Source: Hadesarchaea archaeon
GTDB taxonomy: Archaea > Hadarchaeota > Hadarchaeia > Hadarchaeales > Hadarchaeaceae
Length of the DNA stretch: 34,839 nucleotides
NCBI GenBank assembly: GCA_030672285.1
Contig: DAOVGS010000044.1
Coordinates: 1 to 34,839 of the forward strand
Direction: 5' to 3'
In this document: piece by piece, positions 18,115 to 28,143 of the stretch
Position numbering within the stretch: position 1 is the first letter of the stretch
Layout of the letters: each line of letters starts with the position of its first letter
The notes under the pieces: generated by a model
Told to the model about the DNA's origin: nothing
Database searches by the model: none
What the model saw: only the letters and a program-made list of their open reading frames with translations
Translations under genes and position numbers: made by a program

Positions 18115-19065
18115 TTGGCCGAGGAAGTGAAGCGCTCGATTGAAAGTTTGCCTGGAGTTGGCGAGGCGACCGCTGAGAAGCTTCGCGAAGCTGGATATCG
18201 GACGATCGAATCGATCGCCGTGGCCTCGGTAGCCGAGTTGCACGAAGCTGCCGAGATAGGCGAGGGACAAGCAAAAAAGATAATCGCCGTCGCTGGGGAG
18301 ATCGCGGAGTTCGGCGTCTTCGTTACCGCCGACAAGGTTCTCGAGCGTCGGGAAAAAATTGGATTGATAACCACGAGTAGCGAGCAGCTCGACACCCTGC
18401 TCGGCGGCGGGGTCGAGACCCAAGCCGTGACCGAGGTTTTCGGTGAATTTGGATCAGGAAAGACCCAGATAGCCCACCAGCTCTGCGTCAACGTCCAGCT
18501 GCCCCCGGAGCAGGGAGGGCTGGGAGCAAAGGCGATTTACATCGACACTGAAAATACATTCAGGCCCGAACGAATCCGAGACATGGCGGTCGGTCTCAAC
18601 CTCGACCCGATGAAGACCCTCCAGAACGTCCTTTACATAAGGTCGTACAACACCGACCAGCAGATCCTGATAGCTGAGAAGGCCGAGGAGAAGATTGAGG
18701 AGGAAAATGTACGCCTCATGGTGATCGATTCCCTTACCTCACACTTCCGGGCCGAGTACATTGGCCGGGGAGCTCTGGCCAACCGTCAGCAGAAGTTGAA
18801 CCGCCACCTCCTGACGCTCCATCGAACAGCCGATCTCCACGACCTAGCCATCTTCGTGACGAACCAGGTGATGGCGAGGCCCGACATTTTCTTTGGGGAT
18901 CCCACCCGACCGATCGGGGGACACGTGCTCGCCCACTCCGCCACGACTCGCGTCTACCTCCGAAAGTCCAAAGGCGGAAAGCGGATCGCGCGGATCTTCG
19001 ACAGCCCCAACCTGCCCGAGGCCGAGGCGGTCTTCATGATCACCGGGCAAGGGATAAGGGACTGA
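18115..19065 (+). CDS. radA: DNA repair and recombination protein RadA
   Basis: N-terminal HhH ([24 protein letters not shown]), Walker [56 protein letters not shown]. Confidence 0.97.
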   Translation: MAEEVKRSIESLPGVGEATAEKLREAGYRTIESIAVASVAELHEAAEIGEGQAKKIIAVAGEIAEFGVFVTADKVLERREKIGLITTSSEQLDTLLGGGVETQAVTEVFGEFGSGKTQIAHQLCVNVQLPPEQGGLGAKAIYIDTENTFRPERIRDMAVGLNLDPMKTLQNVLYIRSYNTDQQILIAEKAEEKIEEENVRLMVIDSLTSHFRAEYIGRGALANRQQKLNRHLLTLHRTADLHDLAIFVTNQVMARPDIFFGDPTRPIGGHVLAHSATTRVYLRKSKGGKRIARIFDSPNLPEAEAVFMITGQGIRD

Positions 19066-19077
19066 GTCGGTGGGAAT

Positions 19078-19767
19078 TTGATCAGGTTTGTTGCTGTTGA
19101 TATCGACGGCACGCTGACGTTTAGAGATCGAAAACTTGATATCGCCGCCGTGGGTGCCCTTCGAAAGGCCGAGAGTTTGGGCCTGCCCGTGGTGCTCGCG
19201 ACGGGAAACGTGCTGGCATTCGCGGAAACCGCCGCGACCCTGCTCGGGGCCTCGGGGCCGCTAATAGCCGAGGACGGAGGGATCGTGTTCGATCCGTCCA
19301 GCAAGCGGGAGCACATGCTAGGTGACCGTGTCGATGCCGACCGCGGGCTGGCCGCGCTGGAGCGGGAATTCGGGCCCCTAGAGCAGACTCGGAGCTCTGC
19401 GGCACGCCTCACGGGCCTGACCCTAAAGCGCGCGATCAAAGCGGAGGCCGCTGAAGAGCTCTTCAGGCGTGAGGGGCTCGACTTGGCTGCCGTCGACTCG
19501 GGCTTCGCGATCCACCTCCGAAGCCCAAACGTGAACAAGGGGAACGCGCTCCGGAAGGTCGCCTCGCTCCTAAAGGTTTCGTTGGTCGAAGTGGCGGCCG
19601 TGGGGGATGGGCCGAACGACATCGAAATGTTGAAGGTTGCGGGGCTGAGCTTCGCGGTGGCGAACTCGGACGAAGCGGTGAAGCGCGTATGCACTTACGT
19701 GACCAAGGAGCCCCACGGGAAGGGCGTCGTGGAAGCCATTGAAAAAATTATCAGCCTGCGGGGCTAG
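19078..19767 (+). CDS. HAD-superfamily phosphoglycolate phosphatase (archaeal type)
   Basis: VAVDIDGTLTFRDRKLD, LATGNVL, NKGNALRKV, VAAVGDGPNDIEML. Confidence 0.88.
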   Translation: MIRFVAVDIDGTLTFRDRKLDIAAVGALRKAESLGLPVVLATGNVLAFAETAATLLGASGPLIAEDGGIVFDPSSKREHMLGDRVDADRGLAALEREFGPLEQTRSSAARLTGLTLKRAIKAEAAEELFRREGLDLAAVDSGFAIHLRSPNVNKGNALRKVASLLKVSLVEVAAVGDGPNDIEMLKVAGLSFAVANSDEAVKRVCTYVTKEPHGKGVVEAIEKIISLRG

Positions 19768-20470
19768 CCTTCACAAGCGTCGCCGCCAGCTTCTTGAACT
19801 CATGCGTGGCCGGCGAATGGGAGCGATAGGTGACCACCGGCTCCCCAAAAGCCGCGGAGTGCCTCACTTCCGAGTCCTCGGGGATGGTCGCGAGCACTGG
19901 GAGCTCAAGCGTCGATGCGATGTCGTCGCCCGGGATGTCAACACGCCTACCGGTGGCTCGGTTAACTATTACTCCCGTCAATTTCACACCCAACCGCTCC
20001 GCGACCATTTTAGTCTTGAGCGCGTTGGATAGGGAGGATATATCGGGCGTGACCACGAGGATTACCTCCTGCGCCATCGTGAGCGCCACGATTGCGTCCC
20101 GGTCCAGGCCCGATGGGGCATCGATCAACACGAATTTTGATTTCCTCGCCAGCCCCGAGACCACCTTCCTGAGGCGCTCGAGCCTTGCTCGCCGGATACC
20201 GTTGAGCGATATCCCAGATGGTACGACCCTCACGCCTTGGGGGCCATCATAAATCGCTTTCGAGAGCCTAGCCTCCCCCGCGAGCACATCGTGCAGAGTC
20301 GTCTTCTGCCCCTCCAGGCCGAGCATGAGGGCTAGGTTGGCCATCGTTATGTCTGCATCTAGGAGCACGACCTTCTGCCCCAGCTGGGCCATCGCCACCC
20401 CTAGGTTGACGACCACGGAGGTCTTGCCCGTGCCCCCCTTGCTCGACGCGAAAGTTATGATTCGGGTCAT
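19751..20470 (-). CDS. MinD/ParA-family ATPase
   Basis: Deviant Walker A ASSKGGTGKTSVVVNLG, VVLLDADITMANLALMLG, VLIDAPSGLDRDAI. Confidence 0.9.
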   Translation of the reverse strand: MTRIITFASSKGGTGKTSVVVNLGVAMAQLGQKVVLLDADITMANLALMLGLEGQKTTLHDVLAGEARLSKAIYDGPQGVRVVPSGISLNGIRRARLERLRKVVSGLARKSKFVLIDAPSGLDRDAIVALTMAQEVILVVTPDISSLSNALKTKMVAERLGVKLTGVIVNRATGRRVDIPGDDIASTLELPVLATIPEDSEVRHSAAFGEPVVTYRSHSPATHEFKKLAATLVKASPAG

Positions 20471-20564
20471 AGCACCAAAATAACTCGGTTCGCCGTCTTA
20501 AATTTGTGTGGTGTGGTCGGCGGGATTTAAACAAGCTTTGACCTCTATTCTTTTGGTGGCAGCG

Positions 20565-21251
20565 ATGAAAATTGGCTTGATAGCAGACCCCCACTCGAAC
20601 CTCGCAGCGCTCGAGGCCGTGCTCAAGGACATGCCACGCGTAGACCAACTCATCTGCGCTGGCGACTTGGTTGGTTATGCTGTCGAACCAAACGAGGTGG
20701 TGAAGTTGGCTAGGGCAAAGCGAATGCAAACGGTGATGGGGAACCACGATTACGCGGCCGTGACGCGAGATGTGCGGGGCTTCAACCCGCTCGCTGCCCA
20801 AGCGGCGCTCTGGACCGCCGAGCATCTACACAAGGAAAACCTCGAGTACCTGTCGAACCTCCCAACTCATCTTGAACTGACCTACGGAAAGCAAAGGCTG
20901 TACATGGTGCATGGGAGCCCCCGCGACCCGCTCAACGAGTACATCTTTCCAGATATCCCGAACCGCGTGCTCGCTGAGCTCGTCCGCGATCTGGATGCAG
21001 ACATCGTCATGCTCGGGCACACCCACACGCCGATGGAGCGTGTAATCTTTGGGAAACTCGTGATCAATCCCGGCGGTGTGGGGCAGCCGCGCGATCGCGA
21101 CCCCCGAGCTAGCTACGCGATCCTAAATTTGGGTGAGGAGGTAAAGACAAGCTTCCATAGGGTCGACTACGACGTGAAAATCACTGCCGAGAAAATAGAA
21201 ACCGCAGGATTGCCCAGCGAACTCGCGACGCGGTTGTTTTTTGGATGGTAG
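20565..21251 (+). CDS. Metallophosphoesterase (YfcE/MJ0936-like)
   Basis: MKIGLIADPHSNLAALEAVL, CAGDLVGY, VMGNHDYA, VHGSP, LGHTHTPM, INPGGVGQPRDRDP. Start at 20565. Confidence 0.88.
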   Translation: MKIGLIADPHSNLAALEAVLKDMPRVDQLICAGDLVGYAVEPNEVVKLARAKRMQTVMGNHDYAAVTRDVRGFNPLAAQAALWTAEHLHKENLEYLSNLPTHLELTYGKQRLYMVHGSPRDPLNEYIFPDIPNRVLAELVRDLDADIVMLGHTHTPMERVIFGKLVINPGGVGQPRDRDPRASYAILNLGEEVKTSFHRVDYDVKITAEKIETAGLPSELATRLFFGW

Positions 21252-21554
21252 TTACTCGGGGGTTGTCTCGGCCCCGGCTCCCGGCCGCGCCCTGAGCTGC
21301 TGAATTGCTAAAACGCGCTCGTTGACGACGATGAAATCGCGAATCGACATAACGGCGCTGAACGGGATCAGGGCGTTTCCGCTCGAGTCTCGGGGGACGT
21401 TCCCGAGCGCCTCCTTCGAGATGGGTCTGACCACGAGCGATTGAATCTTTCCATCCTTCTCGTCAAACAGGATGTCGTGGAGCCGTCCCACCTGCATACC
21501 CCTGTCCGAGATGACACCTATCGCTCGGAGCTTGCTAATCATAATCTGCGCCAA
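21252..21554 (-). CDS. PRC-barrel domain protein
   Basis: MISKLRAIGVISDRGMQVGRLHDILFDEKDGKIQSLVVRPI...IPFSAVMSIRDFIVVNE. Confidence 0.85.
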   Translation of the reverse strand: MAQIMISKLRAIGVISDRGMQVGRLHDILFDEKDGKIQSLVVRPISKEALGNVPRDSSGNALIPFSAVMSIRDFIVVNERVLAIQQLRARPGAGAETTPE

Positions 21555-21596
21555 GCTCTATCCTCCGCCCTAATTTGGAGTTCGTCCTTAAAAAGG

Positions 21597-23798
21597 TTAA
21601 TAGTGCATCCCTGTCGCTTCTTCCGCCACACGTTTGCTTTTTCTCTCCGTGAAAGTTTCATATGCCTTGACCATCTCTGGTGTCAGGGAGGGTTTGATGC
21701 CTTCCGTCGCCTCGCGGAAGTGTTGCATCCTAACTTCCTTACCCTTTATGTCCTTTCGCAGCACGAGCATCGCGGCCTCGCGGCAGAGGGCGGCGATGTC
21801 CGATCCCGCGTAGCCCCCGGTCTCTTTTGCTAACAATTTGAGATCAACATCCTTCCCAAGCGGCATGCCATTTGTGTGGATTTTGAGTATTTCTAAACGG
21901 GCTTTCTCGTCGGGGGCTGGAACCAGCACAAGCCTGTCAAAGCGCCCGGGGCGGAGCAGCGCCGGGTCTACTAGGTCGGGACGATTCGTCGCACCGATCA
22001 CGACAACATTTTTAAGTTTCTCCAACCCGTCGAGCTCGGTGAGCAGCTGACTTATCACTCGCTCGGTCACGTGGGCGTCCCCGAACCCGGAACCTCGCCG
22101 GGGCACGAGCGCGTCGATCTCGTCGAAGAAGATTATCGCGGGGGCTGCCATCTTTGCCTTGCGAAAGGTCTCGCGTACCCCCTTCTCCGACTCCCCGACC
22201 CATTTTGACAACAGCTCGGGACCCTTGATCGAGATGAAGTTCGCCTCGCTCTCGGTCGCCACGGCGCGCGCAAGCAAGGTCTTCCCCGTGCCGGGCGGGC
22301 CGTAGAGTAGGATGCCGTGTGGTGGCTCGATTCCAACGCGCTTGAAGGCATCCGGATACTTGATCGGCCACTCAACTGCTTCGATCAGTTCTTGCTTCGC
22401 GCGCTCCAGCCCACCGACATCTTCCCAATGCACATCCGGGATCTCGACCAAGACCTCACGCATAGCCGAGGGTTCCGCTATCTTCAGCGCGTTGTCGAAG
22501 TCTTCCTTCGTCACCTGAAGCTTCTCGAGCACCTCGGGCGGGATGAGTTTCTCCTCGAGCTTTATCTCGGGAAGAATCCGCCGCAGAGCGCTCATCGCGG
22601 CCTCTTTTACCAACGCCTCAAGGTCGGCGCCGACGAAGCCGTGCGTGATGTTCGCGTAGCGATCGAGGTCGATGTCCTTTGCGAGAGGCATCCCCCGGGT
22701 GTGAATCTGCAGGATCTCTTTGCGCCCGTCACGATCCGGCACGCCTAACTCTATCTCGCGGTCAAATCTCCCGGGGCGGCGAATCGCTGGGTCCAAAGCA
22801 TTGACGCGGTTAGTCGCGCCGATGACGATGACCTTCCCACGAGCTTTCAAACCATCGAGGGCGGTGCAGAGCGTCGCCACCACTCGCCGCTCGACCTCGC
22901 CCGTGACCTCCTCGCGCTTTGGGGCTATCGCGTCGAGCTCATCGATGAAAACGATCGAGGGGGCATTTTTCTCCGCATCCTCAAACACCTTCCGGAGTCG
23001 GGCCTCGCTCTCCCCGTACCACTTCGACATTATCTCCGGGCCCGCTATATCTATGAAGTGCGCTCCCGACTCGTTTGCCACAGCCTTCGCTATCAGGGTC
23101 TTTCCGGTGCCCGGTGGGCCATGCAATAAGACGCCCTTTGGGGGCTCTATCCCGAGGCGATCGAAGACCTCGGGGTGCTTCAGCGGGAGCTCGATCATCT
23201 CTCGGACGCGCTGGAGTTCCACCTTCAGCCCGCCGATGTCTTCGTAGGTAACGGCAGGCACCATGACTTTAGCTTCTTTGACCTCTACTGCCCGGGGCAA
23301 CACTTTGATGTCCGTGACCTCTGTCACGAGCACTATGCCTGATGGCGAAGTATCTGTTACAACGAATTTTATCTCCCCCAAACCGAAAAACGACATCAAC
23401 CCAGCCGAACTTATTACATCCCCTTTGGTCACTGGCTTGCCCAATAGGTCTATGCCCCCACCCATCATCTGCAGCATAACGTGGGGATCAGCTGGCGCGA
23501 TGGTAACGCTCCTCGCCTCTTTTACTTCAGTTTTTTGAACTGCTACCTTCTCACCAATCGACGTGCCAGCGTTGCGCCTAACCAAACCATCTATACGAAT
23601 GATATCTAAACCACGATCCTCGAGAAAACCGCTCATAACAATCGCGCCAGTGGAGCTAGAACCGGTTATCTTAACCAGGTCTCCTTGACTAAGACCAAAC
23701 TTTTTTGCAATTTGATCTGGCACCCGCGCTATACTTCGCCCAACATCGGGCTGATAGCGGTTCTCCGCGACTACAAGCTTCAGCTCCTTCTCAACCAT
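21597..23798 (-). CDS. CDC48/p97-type AAA+ ATPase (two AAA domains)
   Basis: Two Walker A motifs ([18 protein letters not shown] and [18 protein letters not shown]), [15 protein letters not shown] / [18 protein letters not shown] regions, N-domain. Likely start MVEKELKL at 23798. Confidence 0.96.
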   Translation of the reverse strand: MVEKELKLVVAENRYQPDVGRSIARVPDQIAKKFGLSQGDLVKITGSSSTGAIVMSGFLEDRGLDIIRIDGLVRRNAGTSIGEKVAVQKTEVKEARSVTIAPADPHVMLQMMGGGIDLLGKPVTKGDVISSAGLMSFFGLGEIKFVVTDTSPSGIVLVTEVTDIKVLPRAVEVKEAKVMVPAVTYEDIGGLKVELQRVREMIELPLKHPEVFDRLGIEPPKGVLLHGPPGTGKTLIAKAVANESGAHFIDIAGPEIMSKWYGESEARLRKVFEDAEKNAPSIVFIDELDAIAPKREEVTGEVERRVVATLCTALDGLKARGKVIVIGATNRVNALDPAIRRPGRFDREIELGVPDRDGRKEILQIHTRGMPLAKDIDLDRYANITHGFVGADLEALVKEAAMSALRRILPEIKLEEKLIPPEVLEKLQVTKEDFDNALKIAEPSAMREVLVEIPDVHWEDVGGLERAKQELIEAVEWPIKYPDAFKRVGIEPPHGILLYGPPGTGKTLLARAVATESEANFISIKGPELLSKWVGESEKGVRETFRKAKMAAPAIIFFDEIDALVPRRGSGFGDAHVTERVISQLLTELDGLEKLKNVVVIGATNRPDLVDPALLRPGRFDRLVLVPAPDEKARLEILKIHTNGMPLGKDVDLKLLAKETGGYAGSDIAALCREAAMLVLRKDIKGKEVRMQHFREATEGIKPSLTPEMVKAYETFTERKSKRVAEEATGMHY

Positions 23799-23809
23799 CC
23801 TACCGCCCC

Positions 23810-24076
23810 TCAAATCTCGACCTCAAACCTATGCCAGACCAAGTGTTTGTTGAACTCCTTGAAAATCTTTTCGACCATCTTTGCGTACTCCTCCTCTATC
23901 AACAGGGTGCTCCGATTTATAAACTCCCAGACGTCATCCGGGATCTCGTCGAGGACCCCCGCTGAGTGGCTCCTGCCAGCCTTCGTCGGGTAATCGTACC
24001 CCCGAAGCGCCCGGTAGAAGAACGTCGCTGGCGAGCCTCGGGTCTTGACGTCCCAAACCAGCAGGATTTTTCGCAT
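23810..24076 (-). CDS. Conserved-looking hypothetical protein (88-91 aa) upstream of CDC48
   Basis: [88 protein letters not shown]; stop ~11 nt from the CDC48 start. ATG at 24076 (GTG at 24085 also possible). Confidence 0.65.
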   Translation of the reverse strand: MRKILLVWDVKTRGSPATFFYRALRGYDYPTKAGRSHSAGVLDEIPDDVWEFINRSTLLIEEEYAKMVEKIFKEFNKHLVWHRFEVEI

Positions 24077-24085
24077 ATTCTTCAC

Positions 24086-24103
24086 TTGTTATATATATAA
24101 CAA
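24086..24103. promoter_or_regulatory. 18-bp perfect palindrome TTGTTATATATATAACAA in a divergent intergenic region
   Basis: Directly readable; reverse complement is identical. Lies just upstream of the small ORF at 23810-24076. Confidence 0.6.
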
Positions 24104-24201
24104 ATATTCTTATTTAAACTTTGAGTGCGGCGCTCGAAAATCTGGCTCTCAAAAAGGTGAATAAATTTAAGGCCGAGGTACCAGCAAGGTGTGGAGTGAG
24201 C

Positions 24202-25404
24202 ATGAAGCTAGCGTTCATCGACTGCAGCATCTCGGGCATCTCGGGCGACATGCTAACAGCTGCGCTCATTGACGCGGGCGCTCCCCCAAGGAAAGTTAAA
24301 AAGGCGATGCTAAGGGCGGGTAAACTCTTCGGCGATATCGAGGTCGGGGTCAAGCGGGTTCGAGTGAACGAGATCAAGGCGACACGCATCGAGGTCGAGA
24401 CGGAGGACGAGGGAGGGCGAACCTACGTGGAAATCGTGAAGCGGCTCAGGCGGCTTCCCATGCCGTCGAAGGTTGGGGGTGCCGTGTTCGAAACGCTCAG
24501 AACTCTCGCCCGCGCTGAAGCTCGCGTGCACGGCAAGCGCCTCGAGCGGCTCGTGTTGCACGAGGTCGGGGCCGCAGATGCGATCGCGGATGTCGTGGGC
24601 TGCTGCACGGCCGCGAACGAACTCGGATTCTTCAAGCGTAAGGTGTTGGCAAGTGAGGTGGCGGTTGGAAAGGGAACTACCACCTTTGTCCACGGCAAGC
24701 TTCCCCTGCCCGCCCCCGCTACCCTCGAAATTCTCAGGGGGAAGCCGACTCGGGGGGTTGCATCCAAGACCGAGCTCACCACGCCCACCGGGGCCGCCCT
24801 GCTCGCCACGCTCGCCGATCAGTTCGTCGAGGCGTACCCGGCGATGCGCATCGACGCGGTTGGCTACGGCGCGGGTGCACGGCGACTCCCCTCGCCGAAC
24901 CTGGTGCGTGTGTGCTTGGGCGAGGCGAGCGGGCGCGGGCCCAAGCTCCAAGAGATCGCGGTGCTCGAGACGAACGTCGACAAGGTTTCGGGCGAGGTCA
25001 TCGGCTACACGCTCGAAAAACTGCTTGCGGAGGGCGCGCTGGATGCGAGCGCTACCCCTATTATTATGAAGAAGGGAAGGCCCGGATTTTTAATCAAGGT
25101 GCTCGCGAAACCCGGGGATGCCGAACGACTCGCGCGCGTGCTGATGCTGGAGACCGGGACGCTCGGGGTTCGGGTGCTGCCGTCGGTGCACCGCTATGCG
25201 CTCGAGCGTGAGGTCGTGCGGGTCGACCTGAGGCTAGCCGGGCGCAAATTTAAGCCGCGCGTGAAGGTGGCGCGAGAGAGGGGGAAGCTAGTCGGTTTTG
25301 CCGCGGAGTACGAGGACGCAAAGCAGATAGCCGAGCGAACTGGCATCGGGTTGCGCGAAGTTATCGGGCGCGTTGAAGAAATTGCTCGAAAGAAAGTCAG
25401 ATGA
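24202..25404 (+). CDS. larC: LarC-like nickel-insertion protein (DUF111)
   Basis: MKLAFIDCSISGISGDMLTAALIDAG, LVLHEVGAADAIADVVG, GKGTTTFVHGKLPLPAPATLEILRG, ELTTPTGAALLA, VDKVSGEVIGYTLEKLLAEGALD, SVHRYALERE. SD ggagtgag before the ATG. Confidence 0.92.
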   Translation: MKLAFIDCSISGISGDMLTAALIDAGAPPRKVKKAMLRAGKLFGDIEVGVKRVRVNEIKATRIEVETEDEGGRTYVEIVKRLRRLPMPSKVGGAVFETLRTLARAEARVHGKRLERLVLHEVGAADAIADVVGCCTAANELGFFKRKVLASEVAVGKGTTTFVHGKLPLPAPATLEILRGKPTRGVASKTELTTPTGAALLATLADQFVEAYPAMRIDAVGYGAGARRLPSPNLVRVCLGEASGRGPKLQEIAVLETNVDKVSGEVIGYTLEKLLAEGALDASATPIIMKKGRPGFLIKVLAKPGDAERLARVLMLETGTLGVRVLPSVHRYALEREVVRVDLRLAGRKFKPRVKVARERGKLVGFAAEYEDAKQIAERTGIGLREVIGRVEEIARKKVR

Positions 25405-25500
25405 TTCCGGCCACGCCCGGCAATCCCTACGGGTGGACGAGCTGATCATCGCGCCCATGACGAATATTCAACGTCACACATCAATGCACCCAACGTAAGA

Positions 25501-25563
25501 GATTTAAAAAAATAAAAAAATGGGCAGGGTATAACACGCTGCTTTTCCGGTGTTAGAGTGGTA
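25501..25563 (-). repeat. Copy 1 of hairpin + T-tract repeat (core 25527-25563)
   Basis: Core gggtataacacgctgcttttccggtgttagagtggta matches 28305-28341 at 33/37 positions. On the minus strand, TAACAC...GTGTTA hairpin then TTTTTTTATTTTTTT. Confidence 0.75.
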
Positions 25564-25677
25564 CCCTCCAGAACCTTTCCGGAAAATTTCAGACTGCTTC
25601 AGAATGCCCATGGTGCGGGGGAGGGGATTTTAAGCACCAATTTACCGGTAAAAATGAGACAGACATGCCACCAAAAT

Positions 25678-26913
25678 TTATCTCTTTCTAAGCATAAAGA
25701 CCAAGCCAATTGCAGCTGCGATCGCCACCACGCCCGCAACCACATACACAATGGGTATCCCCTCGGCTGGCGGCACTCCTTCTCCAGGCACCCTCGCGTA
25801 AAGTATCGCATACTCGCTCAGGCTCGTTATTTCTACGAAGACCTTGTTTGCCCCAGTGTCAACAGTTCCTCCTAGATTCTCCCAACTGCTGTCCATTTTC
25901 CTCCAAATCGCTAGATCCTCTTCCCTCCAGCCCGTTTGTAGATCAGCCTCGTCGTAGGGCAAAGTGATGATTGCCGGCAGGGCGAATGTCGTCCCAATTG
26001 GCCTAAGCTCGTAGGCTGAACCAACGATTGAATAGCCCGATGGCGGTGAAGGCGATACCGTCTCAACTGTAAATATAATGCTTTCCGAAAGTGCATTCGT
26101 GGGGACATCTAATCTCGCATTGTTGATTGTAATAGACCCGCCTGATGGCCCGATATTTGCGGCGGGCATTTCTGTAAATTCCTGCCAACCGCCGGGTATA
26201 ATAGTATTGTTTCTTATCACAACATTCTCGACATACCCAGAGGTATAGAGGGCACCATCGATAGTGTCACGAATGATGTTGTTTTCTACCAGTACATTGC
26301 TCGACGCAATGTAAATGCCCTTAATGTTACCATAGAGCTCGTTACCTACAATCTGAGCATAGGAAACCCCACCAAAGGAGCCCCCATATAGATTTATCCC
26401 ATAGAGGGAATCGGTAATTACGCAATTTTCAATAATTAAGACCCTTCCTGATTCAAAATTAAACCCTTGTCCAAAACCATATCCGGATCCGTGCAAGTCG
26501 CTATCCCGTATAATAACGGTTGAATTAGGGGCGGTATGAGTAAGAATACTCCAGTTCCACCTGGCCGCAGAAATTGTTGTCCTCTCAATCGTCAAGGTAG
26601 ATTCACCGCTCATCCAGATACTCGTATCAAAAAATTTGCTGTCTCGGATGGTAAGGAAACCGCCATCCAAGACCCTTATTATTCCAAACCAAGTTCCCCC
26701 CTCGATGACTTCTTGACCAGTAACTGTAAGGTCTATGAATTCCCCTGGCGGTAGTCCAGGTTCTACGGGGGGGGCATTTCGGGCACGGTCACTGACGACA
26801 CCGTTATCGGGCTCGAAAGAGGGTAACGATCCTCCCCTGCTGGTGGAACAGAAAAAGTTGTATCCCCTCCTTGATAAAGGCTCCAATAGTTGCCCTCCTC
26901 GTTCCAATCCCAC
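25678..26913 (-). CDS. C-terminal part of a right-handed beta-helix surface protein with C-terminal TM anchor; N-terminal portion of this ORF is likely out of frame
   Basis: Parallel beta-helix repeats (VLIENCVITDSLYGINLYGG, IYIASSNVLVENNIIRDT, VVIRNNTII) and C-terminal IPIVYVVAGVVAIAAAIGLVFMLRKR. Sequence makes sense from PPVEPGLPPGEFIDLTV (about 26772) onwards. Confidence 0.75.
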   Translation of the reverse strand: MGLERGGQLLEPLSRRGYNFFCSTSRGGSLPSFEPDNGVVSDRARNAPPVEPGLPPGEFIDLTVTGQEVIEGGTWFGIIRVLDGGFLTIRDSKFFDTSIWMSGESTLTIERTTISAARWNWSILTHTAPNSTVIIRDSDLHGSGYGFGQGFNFESGRVLIIENCVITDSLYGINLYGGSFGGVSYAQIVGNELYGNIKGIYIASSNVLVENNIIRDTIDGALYTSGYVENVVIRNNTIIPGGWQEFTEMPAANIGPSGGSITINNARLDVPTNALSESIIFTVETVSPSPPSGYSIVGSAYELRPIGTTFALPAIITLPYDEADLQTGWREEDLAIWRKMDSSWENLGGTVDTGANKVFVEITSLSEYAILYARVPGEGVPPAEGIPIVYVVAGVVAIAAAIGLVFMLRKR

Positions 26914-28058
26914 TGATTCTGACCCGTGTCATCGTAGGGGGATCCGATGAAGTTGTTGCCCCATATCTTATTTCCCGCTGAATCGTGAGCGATAATACTC
27001 CTTTCCCCTTCGATGTGATTGTTATTGATTTCGTTGTTGTCGGAGTGGTGAAAAAGAAAAACGCCATGCACACCAGCTAAAACACTATTTCCGTTAAGGA
27101 TATTGTTGCGGGAACCTGCGAGCAAGATTGCTTTGCCGTTCGGCGTTGTTATCTCGTTGTTAAGCAGACTGATATTATCAGCATGGTCGAGAAGCATGGC
27201 AATCGCGTACGGGTTTTCGCCTGCTGTAATTCGGTTATTTGCCACGATGTAGTTATAGGACCAAGTTAGTCCTATCCCTATCCACGCCCTGCTGATGTCA
27301 ATATCGTTTCCTACGATACGATTGCCTACGCTACTACTAAAACCCCAAATGACCACTTCCTGACTGTTATCCATGGTATTGTTCAAGATGGTGTTGTATG
27401 AGCCATCGATAGCAAGAGTAGTGTCAGTAGAGATGACATTACCCACAAGCTGATTGTGAGAAGAACCGATCCAGATGCCAATCACGTGCGACCACAAAGG
27501 TAATGTCGTCTCTTCCAGGAATACATTATAAGCAATAACATTATAGTCAGCCCCGGACCCTACATGCATGATTCTAGAATCCACATCCGTGGCGTAACAA
27601 AATAAGTTATTTTCAATGCGGTTGTAAGAGCTGAAGATTTCTATTATGGGCATCTCCCGCTCAGTGAAATAGCCGCTGTTTTGTATCGTGAGGTTGCTGA
27701 TGGTTACATTGTTTGCATTCACTCGGACTACAGTGGCTGATCTGTCGGTGTCAATTACGGTTGTATCCCTGTTTTCCCCAATAAGTGATATGGCTTTATC
27801 TACAACTAGCTGTTCATAGTACGTTCCTGAAGATACGAAGATGGTGTCCCTCGGATTTGCTGCGTTAATGGCTTCTTGTATTGTTGGGTAGTCTGTGGGA
27901 ACTCTAATGGTCGTTGGACTTGCTACTAGGGCAACTGATGGCAAACTTGAAGCCTGTTCTTTATGAACTTTGATCAGGAAGAAAGCGCCGATTCCCGCGA
28001 CGACAATGCATGCCGCCACTATTCCGACTATCGGGATTTTCACGTTCATTTCAATCAA
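26763..28058 (-). CDS. N-terminal part of NosD/beta-helix repeat surface protein with N-terminal TM/signal anchor
   Basis: IPIVGIVAACIVVAGIGAFFLI TM, IRVPTDYPTIQEAINAANPRDTIFVSSGTYYEQLVVDKAISLIGENRDTTVID (NosD-type start), repeated N-N-I beta-helix rungs, GNYWSLYQGGD...DRYPLSSPI. Confidence 0.85.
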   Translation of the reverse strand: MIEMNVKIPIVGIVAACIVVAGIGAFFLIKVHKEQASSLPSVALVASPTTIRVPTDYPTIQEAINAANPRDTIFVSSGTYYEQLVVDKAISLIGENRDTTVIDTDRSATVVRVNANNVTISNLTIQNSGYFTEREMPIIEIFSSYNRIENNLFCYATDVDSRIMHVGSGADYNVIAYNVFLEETTLPLWSHVIGIWIGSSHNQLVGNVISTDTTLAIDGSYNTILNNTMDNSQEVVIWGFSSSVGNRIVGNDIDISRAWIGIGLTWSYNYIVANNRITAGENPYAIAMLLDHADNISLLNNEITTPNGKAILLAGSRNNILNGNSVLAGVHGVFLFHHSDNNEINNNHIEGERSIIAHDSAGNKIWGNNFIGSPYDDTGQNQWDWNEEGNYWSLYQGGDTTFSVPPAGEDRYPLSSPITVSSVTVPEMPPP

Positions 28059-28143
28059 TTCTGCTTAGAGTGGCGTCATAAAAAAGGTTGGGTCGTTTAT
28101 TCACCTCAAAGAAAATAGTTCATCGAAAACTATAACCGCAAGG

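Noticed and set aside
25400-25455. Possible C/D-box sRNA signature (GATGATCA ... CTGA) on the minus strand
   Set aside because: Box C is imperfect and no consistent D'/C' boxes could be found; too weak to claim.
25611-25640. tggtgcgggggaggggattttaagcacc as a second tRNA fragment or a split 5' half pairing with 28228-28300
   Set aside because: Only an 11-nt match (tggtgcggggg) to the right-hand remnant. Read as a 5' half it has no room for a D arm. Treated as coincidence or an unrelated GGTGC/GCACC hairpin.
26763-26913. N-terminal ~46 aa of the 25678-26913 ORF (MGLERGGQLLEPLSRRGYNFFCSTSRGG...)
   Set aside because: Overlaps the end of the upstream beta-helix ORF in another frame and shows no beta-helix or signal character; best explained by the frameshift at the G8 run.
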